From: Cytophagales bacterium
GTDB lineage: Bacteria > Bacteroidota > Bacteroidia > Cytophagales > Thermoflexibacteraceae
Direction of reading: 5' to 3'
Length of the DNA stretch: 64,000 bases
Assembly: GCA_004294445.1 (NCBI GenBank)
Contig: REAZ01000021.1
Span: 17,659-81,658 of the forward strand
The notes beneath the pieces were generated by a model, which worked only from the letters and a program-made list of their open reading frames with translations, was not told the DNA's origin and made no database searches. Position numbers and translations under genes: made by a program. Shown here one piece after another: positions 45,335 to 53,450 of this stretch (the first letter of the stretch is position 1; each line of letters begins with the position of its first letter).

Positions 45335-45772
45335 ATGAAAAAAATTATTCTTGTCTTTTGTTTGGCTTTATTGGCTGATTTGCAGTCTTTTGCTCAAGAC
45401 CTTACTTGGAAAATTTTGGCTGACGTAAGTTGGGAACGCAAATACAATAAAGAATATGATGAGCATATCAACTACCCAAAATTTGGGGCAAAAGTGCAGC
45501 CTTATGAAGGCAAGGAAGTAGTAATCAAAGGATATTTGCTCCCTGTAGAGGTCGAAGGTGATTATATTGTGATTTCAGCTTTTCCATATCAAAGTTGCTT
45601 TTTTTGCGGCGGTGCGGGCGTAGAGTCGGTCATGGAAGTCTATCTGAAAAAGAAAAAGACCGTCAAAGCAATGCAAATCAAGCTCAAAGGAAAGCTAAAA
45701 CTCAATGTCAATGACGTAAATCATTTGGTTTACCTGCTCAAAGATGCCGAAATTATAGAGGAAATCAACTAA
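45335..45772 (+). CDS. Exported protein of unknown function
   Basis: 145 residues: signal peptide (IILVFCLALLADLQSFAQ) and a small beta-rich domain with KEVVIKGYLLPVEVEGDYIV and SCFFCGGAGVESVMEVYL. The CxxC (CFFC) next to GGAG could bind metal or form a disulfide. The layout is like DUF3299-type proteins, which also have a GYllP strand, but the diagnostic C-terminal motif is not seen. It is followed by pdxH 4 bp later, so the two are probably co-transcribed. Confidence 0.65.
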   Translation: MKKIILVFCLALLADLQSFAQDLTWKILADVSWERKYNKEYDEHINYPKFGAKVQPYEGKEVVIKGYLLPVEVEGDYIVISAFPYQSCFFCGGAGVESVMEVYLKKKKTVKAMQIKLKGKLKLNVNDVNHLVYLLKDAEIIEEIN

Positions 45773-45776
45773 TTCT

Positions 45777-46415
45777 ATGAATACAGACATTGCCGCTATT
45801 CGCAAAGAATATTCCTTAGAAAAATTAGAGGTAAGTAGCGTAAAAACCAATCCGATGGAGCAGTTTCAAGATTGGTTTTCCAAAGCCCTTAGTTCGCAAA
45901 TCTTAGAACCAACCGCGATGCACTTAGCTACAGTAGGGGATGGGGGCAAGCCTTCGGGCAGGATAGTATTGCTCAAGGGTATTGATAGTGGCTTTTTGTT
46001 TTTTACCAATTATGAAAGTAGAAAAGGCAGAGAGATAGAAAATAATCCATTTGCCTCACTCACTTTCTTTTGGGCAGAGTTGGAAAGGCAAGTACGCATT
46101 GAGGGAAAAATAGAAAAAATAAGTGCGGAAGATTCTGATGCCTATTTCCAAAGCCGCCCTAAAGGCAGCCAAATAGGGGCTATAGCTTCGGTACAGAGCC
46201 AAGTAATAGAAAGCAGGGAAGTGTTGGAGCAAAAAATGCAAACATTATCAACAAAGTACGAAAACGAATTGCCGCCAAGACCTCTGCATTGGGGCGGTTA
46301 TCGCCTTTTGCCAGAAGTAATTGAATTTTGGCAAGGACGACAAAGCCGTCTGCACGATAGGATAAGGTATTCAAAAGAGCTTACTAATTGGAAAATAGAA
46401 CGCCTTTCTCCCTAA
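45777..46415 (+). CDS. pdxH: Pyridoxamine 5'-phosphate oxidase
   Basis: FMN enzyme that oxidises pyridoxine or pyridoxamine phosphate to pyridoxal phosphate, 212 residues. Landmarks in order: IRKEYSLEKLEVSSV, DGGKPSGRIVLLKGIDSGF, FTNYESRKGREI, FFWAELERQVRIEG, SRPKGSQIGA, and the closing WGGYRLLPEVIEFWQGRQSRLHDR with the conserved substrate-binding residues. Length and motifs are complete. It starts 4 bp after the upstream small exported protein gene. Confidence 0.96.
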   Translation: MNTDIAAIRKEYSLEKLEVSSVKTNPMEQFQDWFSKALSSQILEPTAMHLATVGDGGKPSGRIVLLKGIDSGFLFFTNYESRKGREIENNPFASLTFFWAELERQVRIEGKIEKISAEDSDAYFQSRPKGSQIGAIASVQSQVIESREVLEQKMQTLSTKYENELPPRPLHWGGYRLLPEVIEFWQGRQSRLHDRIRYSKELTNWKIERLSP

Positions 46416-46436
46416 TCTTTCACTTGTTTTCTGACC

Positions 46437-47759
46437 TTAATTTGCTTTTCTTATTTCTTTGAGAACTTTTGGCGGTTTGGTAAAGATGGCTAAAATCATA
46501 AAGAAGAAAAAACCTGCAAGATAGTATCGTGATAGGTCGGTTCTATAGACCTTCAGCGTATATTTGATGTCTTGCGGGTAGTTTTGAGTGGGCAAAAGCT
46601 GCACATTCATTTTTACTTGAAACCTACCTATACTATCAAGCTTATAATATTCCTCTACCGAAGTAACGTCCTCTGTCCAATTTTCTCCCCCGTCTGTCCC
46701 CGATGAACGGTAAAAATTCCCTACCAAATCATTCACTAATTCGCCTTTGTCATCATTTATCTCTATTTCCGTATAGCTATCCATGTTGTCGGGCATTTCT
46801 ACTGAAAGCATAAAGCCATATACTCTGCCTGTATCGGTCAGGGTGAAAAAATCGCTAAAAACTTCATATTCTACCAGAGAGTCATTCTGATTAAGTACCT
46901 TATAATCAGAAAGTTTAAAATTCTGATTGATGACGTTTTCCTCACCCAGCGATAAAAACGCCATCAGAAAACAAATAATACAAGTTGCTAAATACATCAT
47001 GCGGACTACTTTACGGCTGCCTTGCTTCTGCTCGAATGATTGGGCGAATGAGGTTACACTTTCATCATTCTTAAATGCTTCTAAAATTTCTTCGGGTGCA
47101 TGATGTTTTTCTACATAAAAACTAATTTCCTTGAGTTGGTTGCTATCTTCTAAGCGAGTTTCTACCTCATACTTATCTTTGCCTTTTTTATACATTCCAA
47201 AGTAATGCGTACTGCCAATTTTCACTTGGTAGGTAGCCTCTCCCTCAAAGTAGATTATTTTTGTGCTGCCATACTCATCTAAGCGTTGGGTTGCATTGGT
47301 AGAAAAGTTTTTAATATTACTTCCGTTGGGCAAATTGGGGTATTTGGGATAAAAAAAATGAGAGGATTCAAATCCTTCGCTATCCTCTATGAGGTAAAAA
47401 TAAGTAAAATCTTCACCGAGCAGCTGCCATTCATCATATTGCCAGACTTCATCAGAGTAGCCACTTCCGTCATCATCAGCCCAATATTCCTTGTAATATG
47501 AGCTAAAGCGAGTTCTGCCAATAATTTTATATTGCTTCCCCTCAAAAATGCCAATCATACCCACTTTTAGGAAAGTATAAGGAGGGAAATCGGTTGGGCT
47601 TTCCACCTTCGTAATTACCTTGTATGCCAATGATTGCGTATCAGTTACAGCCCCACAGTACTGACAACCAACAAAGTTTGTCCGCTTACTGATGAGGGAA
47701 ATCTCCCCGCCGCACCCATTGCATTTGAACTGTTTTTGCGTTTGGAAAGTGAAAGCCAT
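46437..47759 (-). CDS. DUF4178 membrane protein with zinc ribbon
   Basis: 440 residues from the ATG at 47759 (MAFTFQTQKQFKCNGCGGEI); the longer frame is unsupported. A zinc ribbon near the N-terminus has CNGCGG and CQYCGA. Two DUF4178-type beta domains follow: VGMIGIFEGKQYKIIGRTRF with YDEWQLLGED, and a second shorter unit near ATYQVKIGSTHYFG. Two transmembrane helices are seen, at about MMYLATCIICFLMAFLSL and YYLAGFFFFMILAIF. DUF4178 proteins are often linked to membrane-stress or spermidine-related gene clusters, but no such partner is here. Convergent with pdxH. Confidence 0.78.
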   Translation of the reverse strand: MAFTFQTQKQFKCNGCGGEISLISKRTNFVGCQYCGAVTDTQSLAYKVITKVESPTDFPPYTFLKVGMIGIFEGKQYKIIGRTRFSSYYKEYWADDDGSGYSDEVWQYDEWQLLGEDFTYFYLIEDSEGFESSHFFYPKYPNLPNGSNIKNFSTNATQRLDEYGSTKIIYFEGEATYQVKIGSTHYFGMYKKGKDKYEVETRLEDSNQLKEISFYVEKHHAPEEILEAFKNDESVTSFAQSFEQKQGSRKVVRMMYLATCIICFLMAFLSLGEENVINQNFKLSDYKVLNQNDSLVEYEVFSDFFTLTDTGRVYGFMLSVEMPDNMDSYTEIEINDDKGELVNDLVGNFYRSSGTDGGENWTEDVTSVEEYYKLDSIGRFQVKMNVQLLPTQNYPQDIKYTLKVYRTDLSRYYLAGFFFFMILAIFTKPPKVLKEIRKAN

Positions 47760-47877
47760 TAGAATATGATTTTTACTGTATAGAAAAACAAATATACTTT
47801 TCTTTCGCTCTTTTTCAAATTTTAACACCAAATTTTATCTGAAATTTCCTCTTTGATAATTTTATGCTAAAAAAAAT

Positions 47878-47885
47878 TATTTTTG
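47878..47885 (+). promoter_or_regulatory. Bacteroidota-type -7 element for the small membrane protein gene
   Basis: TATTTTTG matches TAnnTTTG, 30 bp before the ATG at 47916. Confidence 0.45.
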
Positions 47886-47915
47886 CAGAAAATTTTTAAA
47901 AACTAATTAATAGAT

Positions 47916-48146
47916 ATGTTTATGATATTATTACAAGCAGGTTTAGGTAATGCTACAGGAGTACTATTGATAATAGCATTAGTGGCAACATTAGTATTGG
48001 CAGTTGTTGCGTATTTCATTATGAAATTTTTCTTTCGCGGCTCTAAAAAAGAGCCAAACAATTTTTTTATTTTCTTAGGAAAGTTTATGGCATTCGTCAT
48101 TTTGCTTGGTATTATTGGCTTTGCGGTTTTTTCGGTGGTATTCTAA
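47916..48146 (+). CDS. Small two-helix membrane protein
   Basis: 76 residues, no family recognised. Two transmembrane helices (TGVLLIIALVATLVLAVVAY and FMAFVILLGIIGFAVFSVVF) flank a basic loop FFRGSKKEPNN that would face the cytoplasm. A promoter element and an in-frame ATG support it. It is upstream of the BlaI operator but on its own transcript, since the operators start 28 bp past its stop. Confidence 0.65.
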   Translation: MFMILLQAGLGNATGVLLIIALVATLVLAVVAYFIMKFFFRGSKKEPNNFFIFLGKFMAFVILLGIIGFAVFSVVF

Positions 48147-48173
48147 AAATATTTCTCGGAAAAATTTGTTTTC

Positions 48174-48263
48174 TACTACTTATGTAGTATGTTTGTACTA
48201 CATAAGTAGTAGGTGCGTTACAAACGCACTTTTTTTTGACATAATCCTACTACAATTGTAGTT
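48174..48263 (+). promoter_or_regulatory. Three BlaI/MecI-type operator dyads
   Basis: Three TACTAC-N4-GTAGTA dyads upstream of the repressor gene: 48174-48189 (spacer TTAT), 48196-48211 (ATAA) and 48248-48263 (AATT, last base T in place of A). The first two are 22 bp apart centre to centre, about two helical turns, and the third is 52 bp further on. BlaI and MecI bind TACTAnnnnnTAGTA-like sites, so the repressor at 48302 very likely autoregulates here. Confidence 0.88.
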
Positions 48264-48301
48264 TTTAAAATTCAAACTTAAACTTAAAATACGCTTCAAA
48301 A

Positions 48302-48658
48302 ATGAAATTAGATGACCTACAGCTCGCCGTTATGAAGGTGCTTTGGAAACTTGGCAAGGCTTCAGTAGCTCAAGTGCGGGACGAACTGCAAAAAGAAAAT
48401 AGAGATTTGGCAATTACGACCATAGGAACTGTTCTTTCTCGCTTAGAGAAAAAAGGAGCAGTAGCACACGAAACCGAAGGCAAGCAATATGTTTATAAAT
48501 CCCTCCTTTCGGAGAAAGACACACGCAAATCAATGCTCGGCTCATTGGTAGAGCAGTTTTTCGGGGGAAATCCCAAAGCCTTAGTCAATCACTTGGTCAA
48601 TGAAAGTGAGTTTGACAAGAAGGAAATTGAGGAGTTGAAAAAACTACTCAAAAGCTAA
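48302..48658 (+). CDS. BlaI/MecI/CopY family transcriptional repressor
   Basis: 118-residue winged-helix repressor: DDLQLAVMKVLWKLGKASVA starts the helix-turn-helix, followed by DLAITTIGTVLSRLEKKGAV (recognition helix) and YVYKSLLSEKD. The C-terminal half forms the dimer and contains the region cleaved by BlaR1-type proteases. It is autoregulated through the dyads at 48174-48263 and followed 124 bp later by the M56 protease gene that would inactivate it. Confidence 0.95.
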   Translation: MKLDDLQLAVMKVLWKLGKASVAQVRDELQKENRDLAITTIGTVLSRLEKKGAVAHETEGKQYVYKSLLSEKDTRKSMLGSLVEQFFGGNPKALVNHLVNESEFDKKEIEELKKLLKS

Positions 48659-48782
48659 ATGCTGTGAGTGGTCGAACCCCAAACGCTGTGAGTGGTCGCA
48701 GACCCTAACAGTCGTTTGGCATTTGGCAAACAAGTATTTAAAAAAATACACTTTTATATAAAAACTTAAACTCATTTATTTT

Positions 48783-51002
48783 ATGGAAACAATCGCAATT
48801 ATTATCTCCTGCTGGTTGCTGACCTATTTTCTGCACAGCTTGGCATTTTTTGGTTTGGCAAAATTATTGGCACAAACCAAAGCCTTTGCCCACACGAAAG
48901 CAAAGGAAATTCTTTGGAAAGTAGCACTCTGTGGCGGACTTTTGACCGCAAGTGTTCAGGTATTTACAGGCACAGGCGTATTTACCACCGCTATCGAACC
49001 TGCTTCCGTGCAAATAGTGGCTGAAAAACCAACTATTGTTGCACCTTTAGAAAACGTCGAGGCAGTAACTGCAACGCCAATTATTACAAAAAGTACAACC
49101 CCCGAAAAAACACCTGAAAATCAAGCAAATATCGAAACCGCAAGTAATCAAAGTGATAGCACAAATTATTTTGTCATGGCTTTTTATTTGTGGGCTATCA
49201 TTGGTAGTTTGCTCATTATCAGGCTTTTTGTTCAGAAATATGTATTTCTAAAATCTCTTTCCCCAAGAAAAAAAGTAGCCAATGACGATTTGCTTTACGT
49301 ACTTTTCAAACTTTGCTCAATGGCGGGAATCGACCAGAAAATAGTGCTGACTTCCTCCGAAAATTTGTGCAGTCCTTTAGCCATTGGGCGTGGGGAAATT
49401 TGCCTACCAGAGAGAAGTTTTACAGACCTTTCGGCGGAGCAGCAGCAGAGTATGCTTGCCCACGAGTTGGCACATATCGTTCGCAAAGACGCTATTTGGC
49501 TCAAAATAGGCAATTTTTTGGAAACAGTGCTGTTTTTTCAGCCTTTAAATCGCCTCATGCGCATCGAGCTGCACGAAGTTACCGAGCAACGCTGCGATGA
49601 ATGGGCTATTCGCAGCACAGGAAACGCCAAACCGCTTGCTGACTGCCTTGTGAAAGTGGCAGAGTGGATAACAGAGCCTACTTCTATGCGCTTTGCATCG
49701 GGCATGGCACTTCACCAATCCTCGCTGCGTCAAAGAGTTATCAACATTTTAAAAAATCAATATTTTACTCAAACCAAACTTAATCGTATGAAAGTCATCA
49801 CTTTATTAGCTATTTTATTGGTTGTTACTACTTTTCTACTCCCAGGAAAAACTTGGCTGTCTGTAAGCCTTGCGCATGGCAGTAGCTTCGGGCGTTTCTT
49901 TAATTATGAAGTGAATATCGGAGAAACACCTGCCTCCGAAAGTGAATTTGCGGAAATATCGGAAATAGAAATACCCGAAATGCCTGAAGTCCCCGAATTT
50001 CCTGAAGCCGTAGAAATGCCAATGGAGGCAGTAACTGATTTTCCACTCGTTACAGAGGCACAATATGGCGATACGCTGCGTTTTGGTGGCGATTTTATGC
50101 TGATAACCAAAGGAAATGGCAATTTTGAAATCTATAAAGATGACAAATTCATTGGCAAAGATGAATACGAAAAATACAAAGAAGACTTTATTGTCAAAAA
50201 AGACAATAGCATCGAGATTCTATCAAAAAATGGCATAAAAGTAACGCCTAACAAGGAAAATAGCGATACCCCAATGGCTTGGGGCTGGCACTCGCCTGAT
50301 GTAATGCCTGCGGTAGCTCCCTTTGCTCAAAGCTGGGGCAGTGGTTTCAGTCATGGCTTCTTTTCTGATGATAATGACCACGAACATGGGCATACTTGGG
50401 TCGAAGATGGACAAGAAATTGAAATAGAATTTGATAAAGATGACAACGTAAATTCTTTGAGAATTGATGGCAAAAAGATAGACAAAGGGGACTTTTCTAA
50501 TCATGAAAAGCTGATAGCAAAGGCAAAGGAAAATGCCAAAAAGAATCGCGAGCAGATGAAGAAGTATGAGGGTGAAATGCGGAAATACGAGAAAAAAATG
50601 GAAGAATACGAGCGCAAAATGCAAAAAATGGCAATCATCGATGAAAAAGTGATGAAAGATAACGAGGCTGCTATGCGAAAATTGGAAAAAGAAATGCAGG
50701 AAATGCAGCGCAATCAGGAGGTGCATATGCGCATTATGCAGCAAAATGCGCAACAAATGCAAGAAAAAGCAATAGCGCATAGCAAAAAAGCAAAAGAAAA
50801 TTCCGATAAAATCCTTGAGGAACTCATCAAAGATGGACTTATCAAAAGCAAATCAGACCATTATGAAATGCGACTGAATAAGCGTGGGCTTTTTATAGAT
50901 GATGAAAAACAATCTGATGCCTTGTTTGAAAAGTACAAAAAACTGTTCAAAGACCTCACAGGCAATGACATAGAAAATGGTACGTTTGTCATTAATAATT
51001 AA
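48783..51002 (+). CDS. M56 family metallopeptidase (BlaR1/MecR1-like) with long C-terminal coiled coil
   Basis: 739 residues. Several N-terminal transmembrane helices precede the cytoplasmic zinc protease: AHELAHIVRKDAIWLKI carries HELAH at 227-231, and EVTEQRCDEWAI the third ligand. In place of a C-terminal penicillin-binding sensor there is a transmembrane helix (near FLLPGKTWL), an EIPEMPEVPEFPEAVEMP stretch and a Met/Glu/Lys-rich coiled coil (about residues 580-690). The protein therefore probably senses something other than beta-lactam through its outer part and cleaves the upstream BlaI-like repressor. No beta-lactamase gene is nearby. Confidence 0.88.
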   Translation: METIAIIISCWLLTYFLHSLAFFGLAKLLAQTKAFAHTKAKEILWKVALCGGLLTASVQVFTGTGVFTTAIEPASVQIVAEKPTIVAPLENVEAVTATPIITKSTTPEKTPENQANIETASNQSDSTNYFVMAFYLWAIIGSLLIIRLFVQKYVFLKSLSPRKKVANDDLLYVLFKLCSMAGIDQKIVLTSSENLCSPLAIGRGEICLPERSFTDLSAEQQQSMLAHELAHIVRKDAIWLKIGNFLETVLFFQPLNRLMRIELHEVTEQRCDEWAIRSTGNAKPLADCLVKVAEWITEPTSMRFASGMALHQSSLRQRVINILKNQYFTQTKLNRMKVITLLAILLVVTTFLLPGKTWLSVSLAHGSSFGRFFNYEVNIGETPASESEFAEISEIEIPEMPEVPEFPEAVEMPMEAVTDFPLVTEAQYGDTLRFGGDFMLITKGNGNFEIYKDDKFIGKDEYEKYKEDFIVKKDNSIEILSKNGIKVTPNKENSDTPMAWGWHSPDVMPAVAPFAQSWGSGFSHGFFSDDNDHEHGHTWVEDGQEIEIEFDKDDNVNSLRIDGKKIDKGDFSNHEKLIAKAKENAKKNREQMKKYEGEMRKYEKKMEEYERKMQKMAIIDEKVMKDNEAAMRKLEKEMQEMQRNQEVHMRIMQQNAQQMQEKAIAHSKKAKENSDKILEELIKDGLIKSKSDHYEMRLNKRGLFIDDEKQSDALFEKYKKLFKDLTGNDIENGTFVINN

Positions 51003-51006
51003 CCCT

Positions 51007-51043
51007 TTAGCCCTGTCAGGTTTCCAAAACCTGACAGGGCTAA
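51007..51043 (+). terminator. Hairpin after the M56 protease gene
   Basis: A perfect 17-bp stem (51007-51023 with 51027-51043) with a 3-base loop, starting 5 bp after the stop codon. No T run follows directly, so it may be a 3'-end stabilising element or REP-like repeat as much as a terminator. Confidence 0.7.
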
Positions 51044-51121
51044 ATATTCGGGGTAAATATTTTTTAAAATAATTTGTTTTTCTAATTTCTATTCAATAAG
51101 TTTACTAAAATTTATTAAAGT

Positions 51122-51184
51122 ATGAGATTCAATATAACTATTCTTGTCGTGGTCGTCCTCATTATTACTTCAGTGTTGGAGTGA
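51122..51184 (+). CDS. ilv operon leader peptide
   Basis: 20-residue peptide MRFNITILVVVVLIITSVLE followed by TGA. Twelve of 20 residues are Ile (4), Leu (3) or Val (5), with the run ILVVVVLII in the middle. It precedes an intrinsic terminator and ilvB by about 370 bp, so it is the regulatory leader of a branched-chain amino acid attenuator. GTC and CTC codons dominate the run and appear rare in this AT-rich genome, which would sharpen stalling. Too short for ORF callers and normally missed. Confidence 0.92.
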   Translation: MRFNITILVVVVLIITSVLE

Positions 51185-51252
51185 GAAGGGAATAGTTATA
51201 GTCAAAATATACAGACTGCCCTTTCTACTCCAAAAGTAGGAAGGGTTTTTTT
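51122..51252 (+). promoter_or_regulatory. Ribosome-mediated transcription attenuator of the ilv operon
   Basis: All three alternative pairings can be read. Segment 1 (51133-51143) is perfectly complementary to 51190-51200 over 11 bp. Segment 2 (51178-51190, covering the leader stop) pairs with segment 3 (51219-51231) over 13 positions with one mismatch and two wobbles. Segment 3 pairs with segment 4 (51219-51229 with 51235-51245, one wobble), followed by seven T (51246-51252), the terminator. Stalling on the Ile/Leu/Val codons masks segment 1 and lets 2:3 form, so transcription continues. Completing the leader covers segment 2, so the terminator forms. Confidence 0.9.
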
Positions 51253-51392
51253 ATTGTTATTTTACTTTTTTTACAAATCGGTTATTCCTAACGGAAATTT
51301 AAATATTTATACAAAAACTGACTATCAGTCATTTTTTGACGTAGTATAAAAAATATGAATCTCATTATATGATTTTTACCAATTCAATTCAT

Positions 51393-51400
51393 TAATTTTG
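51393..51400 (+). promoter_or_regulatory. Possible second -7 element upstream of ilvB
   Basis: TAATTTTG, a full TAnnTTTG match, past the attenuator and 157 bp before ilvB. If used, it would give attenuator-independent basal transcription. Confidence 0.35.
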
Positions 51401-51412
51401 TAAAAAATACAA

Positions 51413-51535
51413 GTTTGAATACAAAAAGTTTGAAGTAGTTGAATACAAAATACAAGTTTGAAACGGTTTGAGGTTGTTTTAACAATTTTCAAACTATATC
51501 AAACCACCTCAAACAAATTCAAACAATAATTTTAG
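51413..51535. repeat. GTTTGAA word array upstream of ilvB
   Basis: Forward words (AAGTTTGAA, GTTTGAAGTAG, AAGTTTGAAACGG, GTTTGAGGTTGTTT) up to about 51480 are followed by the complementary words (TTTTCAAAC, ATCAAACC, CTCAAAC, ATTCAAAC) to 51527. The whole could fold as one large imperfect hairpin. The same words recur on both sides of the gene at 53451. Confidence 0.8.
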
Positions 51536-51556
51536 AAATAAAACAATAAATAATAT

Positions 51557-53302
51557 ATGGAAACATTGGTGCAAGAAGTGATGACGAAAAAAAAGGAAGC
51601 CCACGTAAGCCAGAAATTGAATGTTACGGGAGCAGAGGCACTCATACTTTCGCTTTTGGCGGAAGGTGTAGATAGTATTTTTGGTTACCCCGGCGGGGCT
51701 ATTATGCCTGTCTATGATGCTCTTTATGATTATCAGGAGCAGCTAAAGCACTACCTTGTTCGCCACGAGCAAGGAGCTATTCATGCCGCACAGGGCTACG
51801 CAAGGGTGCAGGGGCGTGCGGGCGTAGCACTTGCTACGTCTGGTCCTGGGGCTACAAACCTCATTACGGGCATAGCTGATGCCATGATAGATTCTACGCC
51901 TGTAGTTTGCATTACAGGGCAGGTTTTTCGCCACCTGCTCGGTTCTGATGCTTTCCAAGAGGTAGATGTGATTAGCGTTTCCCTACCAATTACCAAGTGG
52001 AACTTCCAAGTTACCAAAGCAGAAGAAATTCCTGCGGCTATTGCGAAGGCATTTTATATTGCTCAGAGCGGTCGCCCAGGTCCCGTGCTGATAGATATTA
52101 CCAAAAATGCTCAAAATGAGCGATTTGACTTTGAATATCAAAAATGTACGAAGATACGTAGTTACTTCCCTCGCAGAAAAGTAGATGCAAATGCGATAGA
52201 TGCTGCGGTAGAATTGATAAATAGTGCCAAAAAACCTTTTATGCTTGTAGGTCAGGGAGTTACACTTTCAAAAGCAGAGGAAGAACTGAAAGCGTTTGCC
52301 GAAAAATCGGGGATTCCCGTCGCAAGTACGCTGCTCGGCTTGTCAGCTTTCTCTACGAAGCACCCGCTTTATGTGGGCTATTTGGGTATGCACGGAAACT
52401 ACGGACCTAATATCAAAACCAATGAATGTGATGTACTTATTGCGGTGGGAATGCGTTTTGACGACAGGGTTACGGGCGATTTGAAGTCTTATGCCAAGCA
52501 AGCAAAAGTGATTCACGTAGAGATAGACCCCGCTGAGATAGATAAAAATGTAAAAACTACGGTAGCCGTAGTAGCTGATGCCAAAGAAGCATTGGTGGCT
52601 TTGACCGAAAAAATAGAGAAAAAATCTTACCCAGAATGGTTGCAAGAATTTGCCGATGCGGATAGGCTGGAGTACGAAAAAGTGATTAGCAAAGATTTTG
52701 CCCCGAATACGGAAAAAATCAAAATGGCGGAGGTGATTAAAATGCTGTCTGACAAAACTCAAGGCACTTCTATCATTGTTACTGACGTAGGGCAGCACCA
52801 AATGACGACTACTCGCTATTACCAATTTACCGAAAAAGATAGCAATATTACTTCGGGAGGGGCAGGGACAATGGGCTTTTGCTTGCCCGCCGCAATAGGG
52901 GCTAAGGTGGGCAGACCTGACCGACAAGTAGTGGCTATTATTGGTGATGGCGGTTTTCAGATGACCATGCAAGAACTCGGTGTCATCATGCAGTACGGCA
53001 TAGCTGTAAAAGTTATTATCTTGAATAACAATTTCTTAGGAATGGTTCGCCAATGGCAGCAGATGTTTTTTGACAACCGCTACTCCTCCGTAGATATGCA
53101 CAATCCTGACTTTATTAAGTTAGCAGAGGCATTTGGCATCAAGGCACAGAAAGTAGAAAAGCGCGAAGATTTGGGTAGTGCTTTGGATACGATGCTCGAT
53201 AGCCCAGAGGCTTATTTCTTGGAAATCTGCGTGGAAAAGGAAACCAACGTATTCCCGATGGTGCCTGCGGGTGCGGGTGTAGGGGGTATAAGATTGGAAT
53301 AG
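51557..53302 (+). CDS. ilvB: Acetolactate synthase large subunit
   Basis: ThDP/FAD enzyme that makes acetolactate or acetohydroxybutyrate, first step of valine, isoleucine and leucine synthesis. 581 residues. Landmarks: FGYPGGAIMPVYDAL with HEQGAIHAAQGYAR (the catalytic Glu) and GVALATSGPGATNL. The ThDP domain has GAGTMGFCLPAAIG and GDGGFQMTMQELGV, then ILNNNFLGMVRQWQ. It is regulated by the attenuator at 51122-51252. Its regulatory subunit, ilvN, follows, separated by an inserted four-helix-bundle gene. The usual ilvD and ilvC genes are not in the window. Confidence 0.97.
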   Translation: METLVQEVMTKKKEAHVSQKLNVTGAEALILSLLAEGVDSIFGYPGGAIMPVYDALYDYQEQLKHYLVRHEQGAIHAAQGYARVQGRAGVALATSGPGATNLITGIADAMIDSTPVVCITGQVFRHLLGSDAFQEVDVISVSLPITKWNFQVTKAEEIPAAIAKAFYIAQSGRPGPVLIDITKNAQNERFDFEYQKCTKIRSYFPRRKVDANAIDAAVELINSAKKPFMLVGQGVTLSKAEEELKAFAEKSGIPVASTLLGLSAFSTKHPLYVGYLGMHGNYGPNIKTNECDVLIAVGMRFDDRVTGDLKSYAKQAKVIHVEIDPAEIDKNVKTTVAVVADAKEALVALTEKIEKKSYPEWLQEFADADRLEYEKVISKDFAPNTEKIKMAEVIKMLSDKTQGTSIIVTDVGQHQMTTTRYYQFTEKDSNITSGGAGTMGFCLPAAIGAKVGRPDRQVVAIIGDGGFQMTMQELGVIMQYGIAVKVIILNNNFLGMVRQWQQMFFDNRYSSVDMHNPDFIKLAEAFGIKAQKVEKREDLGSALDTMLDSPEAYFLEICVEKETNVFPMVPAGAGVGGIRLE

Positions 53303-53442
53303 GTTTTAAATACAGGTTTGAGATTGTTTGAAATGGTTTGAATACAGGTTTGATGTTGTTTGAAATAGTTTAAATAACCTCAAACCATTTTCAAACAATA
53401 ATTTAACAACCTCGAACCATTTTCAAACAATAATTTGACAAA
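53303..53442. repeat. GTTTGAA word array between ilvB and the inserted gene
   Basis: Forward words (ACAGGTTTGAGATTG, GTTTGAAATG, GTTTGAATAC, twice) to about 53370 are followed by complementary words (CTCAAACCATTTTC, CTCGAACCATTTTC, each with AAACAATAATTT). The tract ends just before the ATG at 53451. Confidence 0.85.
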
Positions 53443-53450
53443 TTAATTTC

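Noticed and set aside
50223..50780. 185-residue minus-strand frame within the M56 protease gene
   Set aside because: Histidine- and phenylalanine-rich shadow of the Met/Glu/Lys coiled coil on the other strand.
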